DNA of 59,653 nt from Chloroflexota bacterium (lineage in GTDB: Bacteria > Chloroflexota > Anaerolineae > Anaerolineales > UBA11579). Positions within the stretch are counted from its first letter, which is position 1, and every line of letters begins with the position of its first letter. The position numbers were made by a program, and so were the translations under genes. Shown one piece after another: positions 44,354 to 50,949 of this stretch. The notes below the pieces were generated by a model. That model was not told the origin of the DNA and searched no databases. It was given only the letters and a program-made list of their open reading frames with translations. Location: positions 98,468 to 158,120 of the forward strand of contig JABJGH010000031.1 in assembly GCA_018662365.1 (NCBI GenBank), read 5' to 3'.

Positions 44354-44782
44354 ATGTCAAGTTTTGTGTATAACAAGGCAAAATCTGCAATTTTAAAGGG
44401 GGAGATAAATCTGTTGACCGACACGATCAAGGTTGCTTTGGTGGGTAGTGGGTATACGGCAGATAAAGATGCCGATGAATTTTTTGATGATATCAGCAAT
44501 GAAGTGAGCGGCACCGGATATACAGCAGGGGGAAAAGTGTTGAGCAATAAAGGTATCACTGTGGAGGATGCCAACGATCTGGCGAGTTTTGATGCGGATG
44601 ACCCCACTTGGACGGTATCAACAGTCACTGCACGGGCAGCAGTGCTCTACAAGGATACAGGATTGGCAAGTACCAGCCCATTGATTGCATACATCGATTT
44701 TGGGCAAGATTTTTCAAAAGCAGGGGCGGATTTCACGATTCAGTGGGATAGTGCCGGCATATTCTATTTGGGGGAGTCGTAA
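44354..44782 (+). CDS. Conserved phage structural protein, unknown exact role
   Basis: A 142-residue protein with strong similarity in pattern to a family common in tailed-phage structural modules: LLTDTIKVALVGSGYTAD, SNEVSGTGYTAGGKVLSNK, ARAAVLYKDTG and PLIAYIDFGQD. Probably a beta-sandwich virion component. AGGAGG five bases before the ATG at 44354 sets the start; the GTG at 44348 is within the ribosome site. Its stop codon overlaps the next ATG. Confidence 0.7.
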   Translation: MSSFVYNKAKSAILKGEINLLTDTIKVALVGSGYTADKDADEFFDDISNEVSGTGYTAGGKVLSNKGITVEDANDLASFDADDPTWTVSTVTARAAVLYKDTGLASTSPLIAYIDFGQDFSKAGADFTIQWDSAGIFYLGES

Positions 44783-46239
44783 TGGATTTCATTCAGGATA
44801 TTTTGGATAAATCACCGCATAATGCTAAGGCCTATACGATCAGTAAACATGGGATTTTGTTTGATAGGCCGGGGGGCAGGTCAAAGGTGGGGCAATTTTA
44901 TTCCTCACCGATCGCATATTTCGAGTCGGGGGAGTGGCAGGGCTTTGATGCAAAGTTAAAAGAGGTTGGAGGGTTCAATTCAGGAAAAGGCTCCCCTTTT
45001 AAGATTTTACCCACCGGAGAAATTCATTGGGGAGGCGTGTATCGGCACCTGGTAGAGAGTGTGGGCTATTATGAAATCGCTACTGACAAATATCAACATG
45101 CGGTGAGCCTGCCCAAAACAGGTTTGGTCACTGAAAATATCCACCGGAAAGAAATGGGTCTTTACCGCTATGACACGATCCATCAAGGGCTATCAGTTAA
45201 GGGGGAGTTGACGATCCTAGAAAAACCAGAAAATATGAGCGGAGATCTATTTGTGATATCTGCAAAAGTTTGGGGGGCGCAGCTTCCATTGGGTAAATTT
45301 AAGGAGGATGGTTTTGAGCATGTTGAAAATGGAAAAAGATTAAGAATTTTTGGTGGAGGGATCGCAATGGATGCCAGGGGTGTGCCTATTCCCGTTCAGA
45401 TGTATGTGGTGGATATGCCTCCGCCTGTGTTTAGGCAGTTGCTGATCGGCGTGCCGGTTTCCTGGTTGGATACTGCGGCAGAATATCCGGTAACGATTGA
45501 CCCGACGATCTCCCCAAAAACGAGCAGCAACGATGCCACAATCACCGGTACAGATCCAAGTTCATGGGGTACGGCAAGAAGCACATCTAGCTCTTATAGT
45601 AATTCGGCCACCGAATTGGGATCGGGGAATGCGGGTTATGCGGGGGGAGACCCTAAGGTTATCTGGAGGGGATATGCCGTATTTGATACGAGTGCGATCA
45701 CTGGAGGGGTAGAAGCGATTCAGGGGGTGACGATCACTGGCAAATTGAAAACGCGTGGAGACACAAGTTTGGTGGCAACCTATGTGGTCGATGCGGATTG
45801 GGAGGAGCCGGTTTCAGGGGCGAACCGCGAAGCTAATTATGACCTGGCGCTTTCCTCCTCAAAGATCATTGAATGGGTGGATTCGGATACAGCAACCACC
45901 GTTGGGAGTGTGTACACCTCCCCAGATTTTGGAGATTATTCTGCAATAAACCCGGACGGAGATACGAGATTGGCATTGGTGTCTAGCCAAGATTACGACA
46001 ATGTGGGGCTGAGCAGTTACGGCATCATCCGGTACCTGAATTGGTATAGCGGTGATCATGCTACGGCGGGGGATCGCGTATATTTGACGGTGGAGTATAT
46101 GGACCAGCCCTACCCAACCGCGATTGTTTTGAAAACTGGCTTGCATGAGCCGAAGATCGGTTTGTACGATACGCGAGTGAAATTAAGGTCGAAAAGGCGG
46201 GATGTGGCCTTATCAACCATTGTGAGGAATGATCAATGA
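44782..46239 (+). CDS. Virion-associated protein with DNRLRE-like beta domain
   Basis: A 485-residue protein. The N-terminal part (to about residue 235) ends in EYPVTIDPTI, a motif that often precedes jelly-roll domains in wall-associated proteins. A beta-rich domain follows (PKVIWRGYAVFDTSAI, VVDADWEEPVSG, YLTVEYMDQPYP) resembling DNRLRE-type carbohydrate or surface-binding folds. It may be a tail fibre, spike or capsid decoration. Start overlaps the previous stop codon (TAATG). Confidence 0.55.
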   Translation: MDFIQDILDKSPHNAKAYTISKHGILFDRPGGRSKVGQFYSSPIAYFESGEWQGFDAKLKEVGGFNSGKGSPFKILPTGEIHWGGVYRHLVESVGYYEIATDKYQHAVSLPKTGLVTENIHRKEMGLYRYDTIHQGLSVKGELTILEKPENMSGDLFVISAKVWGAQLPLGKFKEDGFEHVENGKRLRIFGGGIAMDARGVPIPVQMYVVDMPPPVFRQLLIGVPVSWLDTAAEYPVTIDPTISPKTSSNDATITGTDPSSWGTARSTSSSYSNSATELGSGNAGYAGGDPKVIWRGYAVFDTSAITGGVEAIQGVTITGKLKTRGDTSLVATYVVDADWEEPVSGANREANYDLALSSSKIIEWVDSDTATTVGSVYTSPDFGDYSAINPDGDTRLALVSSQDYDNVGLSSYGIIRYLNWYSGDHATAGDRVYLTVEYMDQPYPTAIVLKTGLHEPKIGLYDTRVKLRSKRRDVALSTIVRNDQ

Positions 46240-46562
46240 ATAATGGCATTTGGTTAATAGAGAGTCCGGTACAGATGGTGGAGGGGGAGGTGATCGCCTA
46301 TTCGGTGGATTGGCTGGGCGCATCGAAGGTGGAAACACCGGATGTGATCGTTTATAAAAATGGGCAGGATGTGACCAGCACCGTAATGGTGTCGGGAGAC
46401 AGCCATGTGGTGAGCGGCAATGTGGTGACCTTGAAAAAGATCACCGCACAAAATAATGATGGGGGGAATCAATATGTGGTGGTGGTGGAATGTGGGGTGG
46501 ATAATAATATTGAGCGACGCAAGTTCTTGGTGCAGGTTGTTGGTGGGAGTGCAGAAACTTAG
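46236..46562 (+). CDS. Small beta-sandwich phage protein
   Basis: A 108-residue protein coupled to the previous gene by an ATGA overlap. The alternating hydrophobic pattern (VEGEVIAYSVDWLG, GNVVTLKKITAQNN, NQYVVVVECGVDNN) suggests an Ig-like fold. Such small proteins may decorate a capsid or assist a fibre. No family recognised. Confidence 0.55.
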   Translation: MNNGIWLIESPVQMVEGEVIAYSVDWLGASKVETPDVIVYKNGQDVTSTVMVSGDSHVVSGNVVTLKKITAQNNDGGNQYVVVVECGVDNNIERRKFLVQVVGGSAET

Positions 46563-46595
46563 ATTTATTTCTGTAATACTATTCACTCCCACCCT

Positions 46596-46760
46596 GGAGA
46601 ATGGACACGGGGAGTATTAAAAATTGGGATGGTTTGTCCATTCTCCACTGTTTGCAAAAATGAATAAAAAAACTAGGAGGTTTGGCCAAGAAAAAACTTT
46701 GGCCTTGGAGTTTGGGTTTTGGGTAAAGAATTTATAAAAAAAGTTTCCCAAACTCCACGG
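46596..46760 (+). repeat. Hairpin cluster, second copy
   Basis: GGAGAATGGACA (46596-46607) pairs with TGTCCATTCTCC (46635-46646). The loop resembles that of the first copy (GTATT-AAAAT-GGATG-TTT). AGGAGG then precedes GGCCAAG-AAAAAACTTTGGCC, and TGGAGTTTGGG pairs with CCCAAACTCCA. A TTG after AGGAGG again opens a frame beginning MAKK. The whole is an intergenic repeat of the 44.2 kb cluster in another order. Confidence 0.5.
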
Positions 46761-46785
46761 TGGCAGAAATAAAAGGAGGGAAATT

Positions 46786-47079
46786 ATGACTGAAGATGTA
46801 GTGGACCATATTGTGAAATTTTTGGAAAGGGAAGAAGATGTGTTGCCACCGAGGGTGACGAATGGGATGATCTTGATCGCGTTGAGGGAGGTGAGGGATG
46901 ATGTAAAAAAGACGAGTGAAGTTTTAAAAGGGCAGCGACCGGATGGGCAAGATGGTTTGATCCATCGGGTGGAGATGAATGAAAAATTTCGAGGAATTTT
47001 ATTATGGCTATTTTCCCCAATCATGCTGGCCTTTTTGGGGGGATTGGGGGCGTATATTTTCAAAGAAGTTTTTCACTAA
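46786..47079 (+). CDS. Membrane-anchored helical protein (XhlA-like)
   Basis: A 97-residue protein: cytoplasmic helical N-terminus with a coiled-coil-like segment (LREVRDDVKKTSEVLKG) and one C-terminal transmembrane helix (ILLWLFSPIMLAFLGGLGAY). The layout resembles hemolysin XhlA-type proteins that act with a holin. AGGAGGG precedes the ATG. It is followed by a holin-like gene. Confidence 0.55.
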   Translation: MTEDVVDHIVKFLEREEDVLPPRVTNGMILIALREVRDDVKKTSEVLKGQRPDGQDGLIHRVEMNEKFRGILLWLFSPIMLAFLGGLGAYIFKEVFH

Positions 47080-47128
47080 GAAATCAGATTTTTTGATTGG
47101 ACAAAATTTAAAAATCAGGAGGAAAGAA

Positions 47129-47386
47129 ATGGAACAGGTTTTATATTGGTTGGTAGGGGGCGTAGGTGTGCCGTTGGTGAATTGGATCAAGCAGGTTTTT
47201 ATGTTGGAGGGGAAGGCAGCGATGGTATTGACAGCTGTTATCTCTGGCGTTTTAGCCTTTGTGGCTCTATTCATTCATGAGCAAATGACCCTGACAGAGA
47301 TCACTTGGGCTACACTTGCTGCAGTGTTTGGGCAGGTGCTGGCTTCGGCAACTTTGGCGTATAAGCTGTTGTTAAAGGGGGAGTAG
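47129..47386 (+). CDS. Holin-like small membrane protein
   Basis: An 85-residue protein with two to three transmembrane helices (residues 2-20, 29-50, 58-79), a short connecting loop and a charged C-terminal end. Size and order suit a phage holin. AGGAGG lies before the ATG at 47129; a longer frame overlaps the previous gene. No endolysin gene follows, which is unusual if this is a working lysis module. Confidence 0.6.
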   Translation: MEQVLYWLVGGVGVPLVNWIKQVFMLEGKAAMVLTAVISGVLAFVALFIHEQMTLTEITWATLAAVFGQVLASATLAYKLLLKGE

Positions 47387-47445
47387 GGGAGGCAACTCCA
47401 ACAGTAAACGAAGCTTAGCACGTAAGGATAAAAACCTTAAGGGTT

Positions 47446-47475
47446 GGAAAAGCGTATACATTTATACGCTTTTCC
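47446..47475 (+). terminator. Terminator at the end of the phage-like cassette
   Basis: Thirteen-base perfect stem GGAAAAGCGTATA (47446-47458), loop CATT, TATACGCTTTTCC (47463-47475). No long T-run follows, but stem strength and location support transcription end or an RNA-stabilising hairpin. Confidence 0.6.
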
Positions 47476-47514
47476 GCTTATTTATGGTATATTATGGATA
47501 CATTAACAATCAAA

Positions 47515-47528
47515 AGAACAAATGTTCT
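47515..47528. promoter_or_regulatory. LexA-type palindrome left of the Ser-like tRNA
   Basis: AGAACAAATGTTCT: core GAAC-AAAT-GTTC fits GAACRNRYGTTY without mismatch. It lies nine bases past the 3' end of the tRNA gene. No gene start is obvious next to it, so its target is unclear. Confidence 0.5.
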
Positions 47529-47536
47529 AGTGAAAA

Positions 47537-47623
47537 AGGAAGCGGTGGGATTCGAACCCACGATACCCGGTCAGGTATTTCTACTTATCAGGCAGATGCT
47601 ATAAGCCACTCAGCCACGCTTCC
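47537..47623 (-). tRNA. Type II (Ser-like) tRNA with GAU anticodon
   Basis: Intact cloverleaf on the minus strand: acceptor GGAAGCG/CGCTTCC, D-arm with GG in the loop, anticodon stem TCTGC/GTAGA, loop CTGATAA, a five-pair variable arm ATACC/GGTAT, and T-arm GTGGG-TTCGAAT-CCCAC. The long variable arm marks the serine/leucine class, and the sequence best resembles tRNA-Ser(GCU), whose loop is CTGCTAA. Here the anticodon reads GAU, which pairs with Ile codons. The discriminator is U, not the usual G. Promoter TTGCAG-18-TAGAAT lies upstream. It could be a mis-coding, regulatory or decayed tRNA. Confidence 0.75.
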
Positions 47624-47701
47624 ATTTCCCCACTTTTTCGGGAAACCTTGTGTTTCCGTGTTTTGATTCTAACATGGGTTGGGGTAGTTCTGCAAGTTTA
47701 A

Positions 47702-47715
47702 AGAACGGGCGTTCT
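47702..47715. promoter_or_regulatory. LexA-type palindrome between the tRNA and the Doc module
   Basis: AGAACGGGCGTTCT: core GAAC-GGGC-GTTC fits GAACRNRYGTTY without mismatch. It lies seven bases beyond the -35 (47690-47695) of the minus-strand tRNA promoter and 22 bases before the first codon of the putative antitoxin, so it could control either. Confidence 0.55.
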
Positions 47716-47737
47716 TTAGTTGATTAAATACTAATAA

Positions 47738-47992
47738 ATGAACAATAGACTAATTAAAGAGTCTAAATACAAAAAGAGAATGACGAATATGAAAAATAAA
47801 AATGTCATCAAAAATAATATGAAAAGAATAATTAATAGAGACACAAAAACACAATATATTAAAACTGATAGGGTACACAAATGTGGAAATGCTTCTCCAT
47901 ATGTTAACTTACAGCAAGAAGAGTTTAATAAGATTGCAAAGGATGTATTACAAGAATACAGTAAGGCATGGGAAAAATTAGCGAATCAATAG
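47738..47992 (+). CDS. Putative antitoxin of a Doc-type module
   Basis: An 84-residue, strongly basic AT-rich protein that overlaps the following Doc-like gene by 25 bases. The C-terminal part (YVNLQQEEFNKIAKDVLQEY) is helical and could bind the toxin; the N-terminal part is lysine/asparagine-rich and may bind DNA. It does not look like a standard Phd. The true start could be the ATG near 47780. The role is inferred from position only. Confidence 0.45.
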   Translation: MNNRLIKESKYKKRMTNMKNKNVIKNNMKRIINRDTKTQYIKTDRVHKCGNASPYVNLQQEEFNKIAKDVLQEYSKAWEKLANQ

Positions 47993-48393
47993 CTTTTTTA
48001 TCATGTGAAAATATTGTAGCCATAAATAAAGATCATTTAGAAAAAAGTGGAGAAGAATATTTTGGGGCGGACAATATAAGAAATAGAAAAAGCCTATTAT
48101 GGGTGTTGGAAATAATCCAGCACCCAGTTTTTTTTAATAATAATCAGTACCCTACAATTTTTGATAAGGCATCATTAATTTGTTGGACAATTATTAACAG
48201 TCATACATTTTATGATGGGAATAAGCGTACTGGAATGTCGGCGATGATTGTTTTTCTAAGATTGAATGATGAAAACATTAAATTGGAGGAAAATGAAATT
48301 GTTGATATGGCTTTAAACATTGTCGATTACAGAAAGACAGGAATAACTAGGGAAGAATTAGCCCAATGGTTAGAGGACAACACTATAAACTAA
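47968..48393 (+). CDS. Doc-like Fic-fold toxin
   Basis: A 141-residue protein of the Doc/Fic superfamily. The catalytic loop HTFYDGNKRTG matches the HxFx(D/E)xNKR core, followed by the conserved helix MSAMIVFLRLN. Doc from phage P1 phosphorylates EF-Tu, and Fic proteins AMPylate targets; the Lys in GNKR is the Doc form. AT-rich composition and the overlap with an upstream small gene suggest an acquired toxin-antitoxin pair beside the phage-like cassette. Confidence 0.8.
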   Translation: MGKISESIAFLSCENIVAINKDHLEKSGEEYFGADNIRNRKSLLWVLEIIQHPVFFNNNQYPTIFDKASLICWTIINSHTFYDGNKRTGMSAMIVFLRLNDENIKLEENEIVDMALNIVDYRKTGITREELAQWLEDNTIN

Positions 48394-48410
48394 AGTTGCA
48401 AATGTAAATA

Positions 48411-48821
48411 TTATTTTCCTAATGTCCCTGCTACTCTTTCAAATTTTTCATAGGCCTGATGGGCGACATCTACCAAAGATTCGTCTTTTGCGAAGTCAGG
48501 GAAACTCAATAGCATTGCCTTGGGATTGACGAAGTTGACTAAGGAGCCACCATCGTCGGTTTCTTCGACAGTGACGTTGCAGGGGAGCATCAGCCCGACC
48601 AAAGGGTTGGTGCTCAGGGCCTGATGGGCGAGGGGGGGATTGCAGGCTCCCAGAATGGTATATTGACGAAAATCGATATCGATCTTTTCTTTGAGGGTGT
48701 CTTTAACATTGATCGAGGTAAGCACGCCAAAGCCCTCTTCTTTGAGGGCGGAGGTTACTTTTTCAATGGCTTCTTCATAGGACAGGGAAATCTTTATTTG
48801 GAAGGATATTTGATCAGTCAT
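48411..48821 (-). CDS. DUF302 protein
   Basis: A 136-residue protein with the DUF302 pattern: ISLSYEEAIEKVTSALKEEGFGVLT, then DFRQYTILGACNPPLAHQALS, LMLPCNVTVEE and FPDFAKDESL. The two conserved cysteines (GACNPP, LPCNV) may bind a metal or thiol. It is encoded 45 bases after the FmdB-like gene and probably shares the operator-controlled promoter upstream. Function unknown, with a possible link to sulfur or metal stress by context. Confidence 0.85.
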   Translation of the reverse strand: MTDQISFQIKISLSYEEAIEKVTSALKEEGFGVLTSINVKDTLKEKIDIDFRQYTILGACNPPLAHQALSTNPLVGLMLPCNVTVEETDDGGSLVNFVNPKAMLLSFPDFAKDESLVDVAHQAYEKFERVAGTLGK

Positions 48822-48866
48822 TTTATTTCCTTTTTATTTTATCAACGCACGGTTGAATTAAAAACT

Positions 48867-49067
48867 TCAACCACTGGGGGCGCAGACGCTGCTAGCAACC
48901 GACTGACTGCTTCCGCTACTTGAAAGCGCGGCGACAGTAGATAGTTTTTTATTTACCTTTATACTAGCACATTGGGGGCAATGAACTTCTTCTTGATCAG
49001 AACTGCTAAAGAGCAATTCTTCAAAATTGGTTTGGCATTCTTCACATTCAAATCCGAATAACGGCAT
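48867..49067 (-). CDS. FmdB-family zinc-ribbon protein
   Basis: A 66-residue protein opening with MPLFGFECEECQTNFEELLF and CPQCASIKVNK, two CxxC pairs that form the FmdB/putative regulatory zinc ribbon. The C-terminal Ser-rich tail ends in CAPSG, a common feature of the family. It is first in a unit with DUF302. AGAGGAG lies before the ATG. Confidence 0.85.
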   Translation of the reverse strand: MPLFGFECEECQTNFEELLFSSSDQEEVHCPQCASIKVNKKLSTVAALSSSGSSQSVASSVCAPSG

Positions 49068-49100
49068 ACTTAATCTCCTCTAATTTTATCAACCCCCCAT

Positions 49101-49130
49101 ATTATATATTCGGATATCCGAATATGTCTA
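49101..49130 (-). promoter_or_regulatory. Promoter with BigR/SqrR-like operator before the FmdB-DUF302 unit
   Basis: Minus strand: TAGACA (49125-49130), an 18-base spacer, TATAAT (49101-49106). The spacer is almost entirely the 20-base perfect palindrome ATATTCGGATATCCGAATAT (49106-49125). The ATTC-N8-GAAT form is the operator type of persulfide-sensing ArsR-family repressors such as BigR and SqrR. A bound repressor would block both promoter boxes. No ArsR gene lies in this window. Confidence 0.6.
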
Positions 49131-49170
49131 TAAAAATTATGTAAACATTTTTAATGGATTTGAGGTGTTT

Positions 49171-49956
49171 TTAGGATTTTTTATCGGAGCCAATGAGTAT
49201 ATGATGATTGACAAAGGAGGCGTCAGGGGTGCCCCATTCGAGGGGGGAGAGCCAAGCTTTGATCGTTTCAGAAGCATTGTCTAGTAATTGCTCCAGTTCG
49301 GAAATGACTTCCTGCCCATGTCCTTGGCGTTTGACCCAGTCGATGAAAGGATGCCTTTTGATGATCTCTTCTTGGTGATAGATCTCAAAACCCGCATGTA
49401 CTAACATATGTGTCCAGGCGGATAGTGAAAAGGCATGATTATGGCTGGGATCTCGCAGGGTTTCGAAATTCTCGGCGAAATCGGCGACGGATTTATCTTC
49501 GGAAAGCACATGGTCTTGGAGCAGAAAACGCCCCCCAGGTTTGAGAACGCGGGAGGTCTCCTGGACGAATTTTTGGGCGTTGGGGAAGTGATGCGCAGCA
49601 ATGCGGCAGGTAACGAGATCAAATTGCTCATCATCAAATGGCAGGTTCTCGGCATCGGCTTGGCGGAAGGTGATATTCTCAATGCCTTTTTCTTTGATAT
49701 TCTTTTCGGCGGCGAGGAGCATGTTCTCGGTGAGATCGCTGGCAATGATGTTTTTTACATGGGGGGCAAAGGTGAGGGCGGTATGTCCGCCTCCGGTAGC
49801 AATGTCGAGCATTTGCCAATCGGGTTGGGGATCGGAAATTTTTATAAATTGATCGAGATCATAGCCCTTGGCATGCGTTTGACTTTCGACATAGCCTTGG
49901 GCAAATTTTGAATATCTTTCTTCGGATAATTTTTTACTGTCTTTGGAATCGCTCAT
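49171..49956 (-). CDS. Class I SAM-dependent methyltransferase (UbiE-like)
   Basis: A 261-residue enzyme with SAM motif I MLDIATGGGHTALTFAP, motif II ADAENLPFDDEQFDLVTCR and motif post-III LKPGGRFLLQD. The N-terminus (RYSKFAQGYVESQTHAKG) and C-terminal domain are those of small-molecule methyltransferases. The substrate is unknown. It has GGAG before its ATG and a gene of its own on the minus strand. Confidence 0.85.
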   Translation of the reverse strand: MSDSKDSKKLSEERYSKFAQGYVESQTHAKGYDLDQFIKISDPQPDWQMLDIATGGGHTALTFAPHVKNIIASDLTENMLLAAEKNIKEKGIENITFRQADAENLPFDDEQFDLVTCRIAAHHFPNAQKFVQETSRVLKPGGRFLLQDHVLSEDKSVADFAENFETLRDPSHNHAFSLSAWTHMLVHAGFEIYHQEEIIKRHPFIDWVKRQGHGQEVISELEQLLDNASETIKAWLSPLEWGTPDASFVNHHILIGSDKKS

Positions 49957-50038
49957 CTTCCTCTCCTGAACTTTGAGATAAAATTGGGGGCAAGAAGTTT
50001 AGAGATTATAAACCCACTCGGGGCGAAAAGGTAAACCT

Positions 50039-50371
50039 ATGGATGTAAAAACAAGCGTTGGAGAACTCAAGGATTTGGTGAGGAATTTTGTGGCTGCAAG
50101 GGAATGGGAGAGCTTTCACAGCTCGAAACATTTGGCAATGAGCATTGCAATAGAGGCAGCCGAATTGATGGAACATTTTCAATGGACGGATGCCGATGAA
50201 GGGCAAGTCCTTTTGGCGGACGCAGAGAAAAAACTAGAGGTTACCGATGAGTTGGCAGATATTTTGATCTACTGCCTGGCCTTTGCGAACCAGGCTGATA
50301 TTGATATTTCTTCGGCGATCAAATCCAAACTGGACCGGAATGAATTTCGGTTTCCGTCGATACAAAAATAA
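50039..50371 (+). CDS. MazG-like nucleotide pyrophosphohydrolase
   Basis: A 110-residue all-helical NTP pyrophosphatase. The metal-binding motif EAAELMEHFQW (EExxE-type) and the second, ELADILIYCLAFAN (ExxD type), match MazG/RS21-C6 single-domain members that hydrolyse dCTP or related nucleotides. It keeps house in the nucleotide pool. No clear ribosome site was seen at its ATG. It is followed by a VOC gene after 12 bases. Confidence 0.88.
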   Translation: MDVKTSVGELKDLVRNFVAAREWESFHSSKHLAMSIAIEAAELMEHFQWTDADEGQVLLADAEKKLEVTDELADILIYCLAFANQADIDISSAIKSKLDRNEFRFPSIQK

Positions 50372-50383
50372 TAGGGAGTAATT

Positions 50384-50776
50384 ATGCAACAATCCATTTT
50401 TCACGTGGCGTTGGTGGTGAAAGAGTATGATGAAGCAATCGAATTTTATACGAAGAAATTGAATTTTACATTGGTGGAGGACACCTACCAGCCTGAGCAA
50501 GACAAACGCTGGGTGGTGGTAGCCCCGCCGGGATCGAGTGGGATGAGCTTGTTATTGGCACGCGCCTCCAACGCCGAACAAGAGAAATTTATTGGGAATC
50601 AGGCAGGAGGGCGGGTATTTCTCTTCTTGAGTACGGATGATTTTTGGCGGGATTATATGGCGATGGTTGCCAAAGGGATCAAATTTATCAGGGAGCCGAA
50701 AACTGAGGATTATGGGACGGTGGCCGTGTTTGAAGATCTGTATGGCACATTATGGGATCTGATCGAAAGAAAGTAG
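50384..50776 (+). CDS. VOC-family (glyoxalase-like) protein
   Basis: A 130-residue vicinal-oxygen-chelate protein: FHVALVVKEYDEAIEFYTKKLNF at the start (His ligand), then MSLLLARASNAEQ and YGTVAVFEDLYGTLWDLIE with the C-terminal Glu ligand. Two beta-alpha-beta-beta-beta units. Substrate unknown; the family includes glyoxalases and resistance proteins. It is co-transcribed with the MazG-like gene. Confidence 0.85.
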   Translation: MQQSIFHVALVVKEYDEAIEFYTKKLNFTLVEDTYQPEQDKRWVVVAPPGSSGMSLLLARASNAEQEKFIGNQAGGRVFLFLSTDDFWRDYMAMVAKGIKFIREPKTEDYGTVAVFEDLYGTLWDLIERK

Positions 50777-50949
50777 GTAGGTGGGGGAGAGAAATTTGAT
50801 CCCTTTGTCAATAAGCATATTGTTTCGAAAATTCCCCCGCCCACTCCTAAGAAAAATAAAAATGGCATATCTCGAATTGCATGCTTGGTTAGCGACTGAA
50901 ATATTTTTTGAATGGTCTATAATTGTTTCAAGGAAAATGAGGAGATAGT

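Noticed and set aside
44201-46760. CRISPR-like array
   Set aside because: The repeats are hairpin clusters at two separate places with no regular spacing or unique spacers.
47386-47640. tRNA 3' end as the phage attachment site
   Set aside because: I looked for a copy of the tRNA 3' end near the left edge of the cassette (31.7-32.7 kb) and saw none, and there is no integrase.
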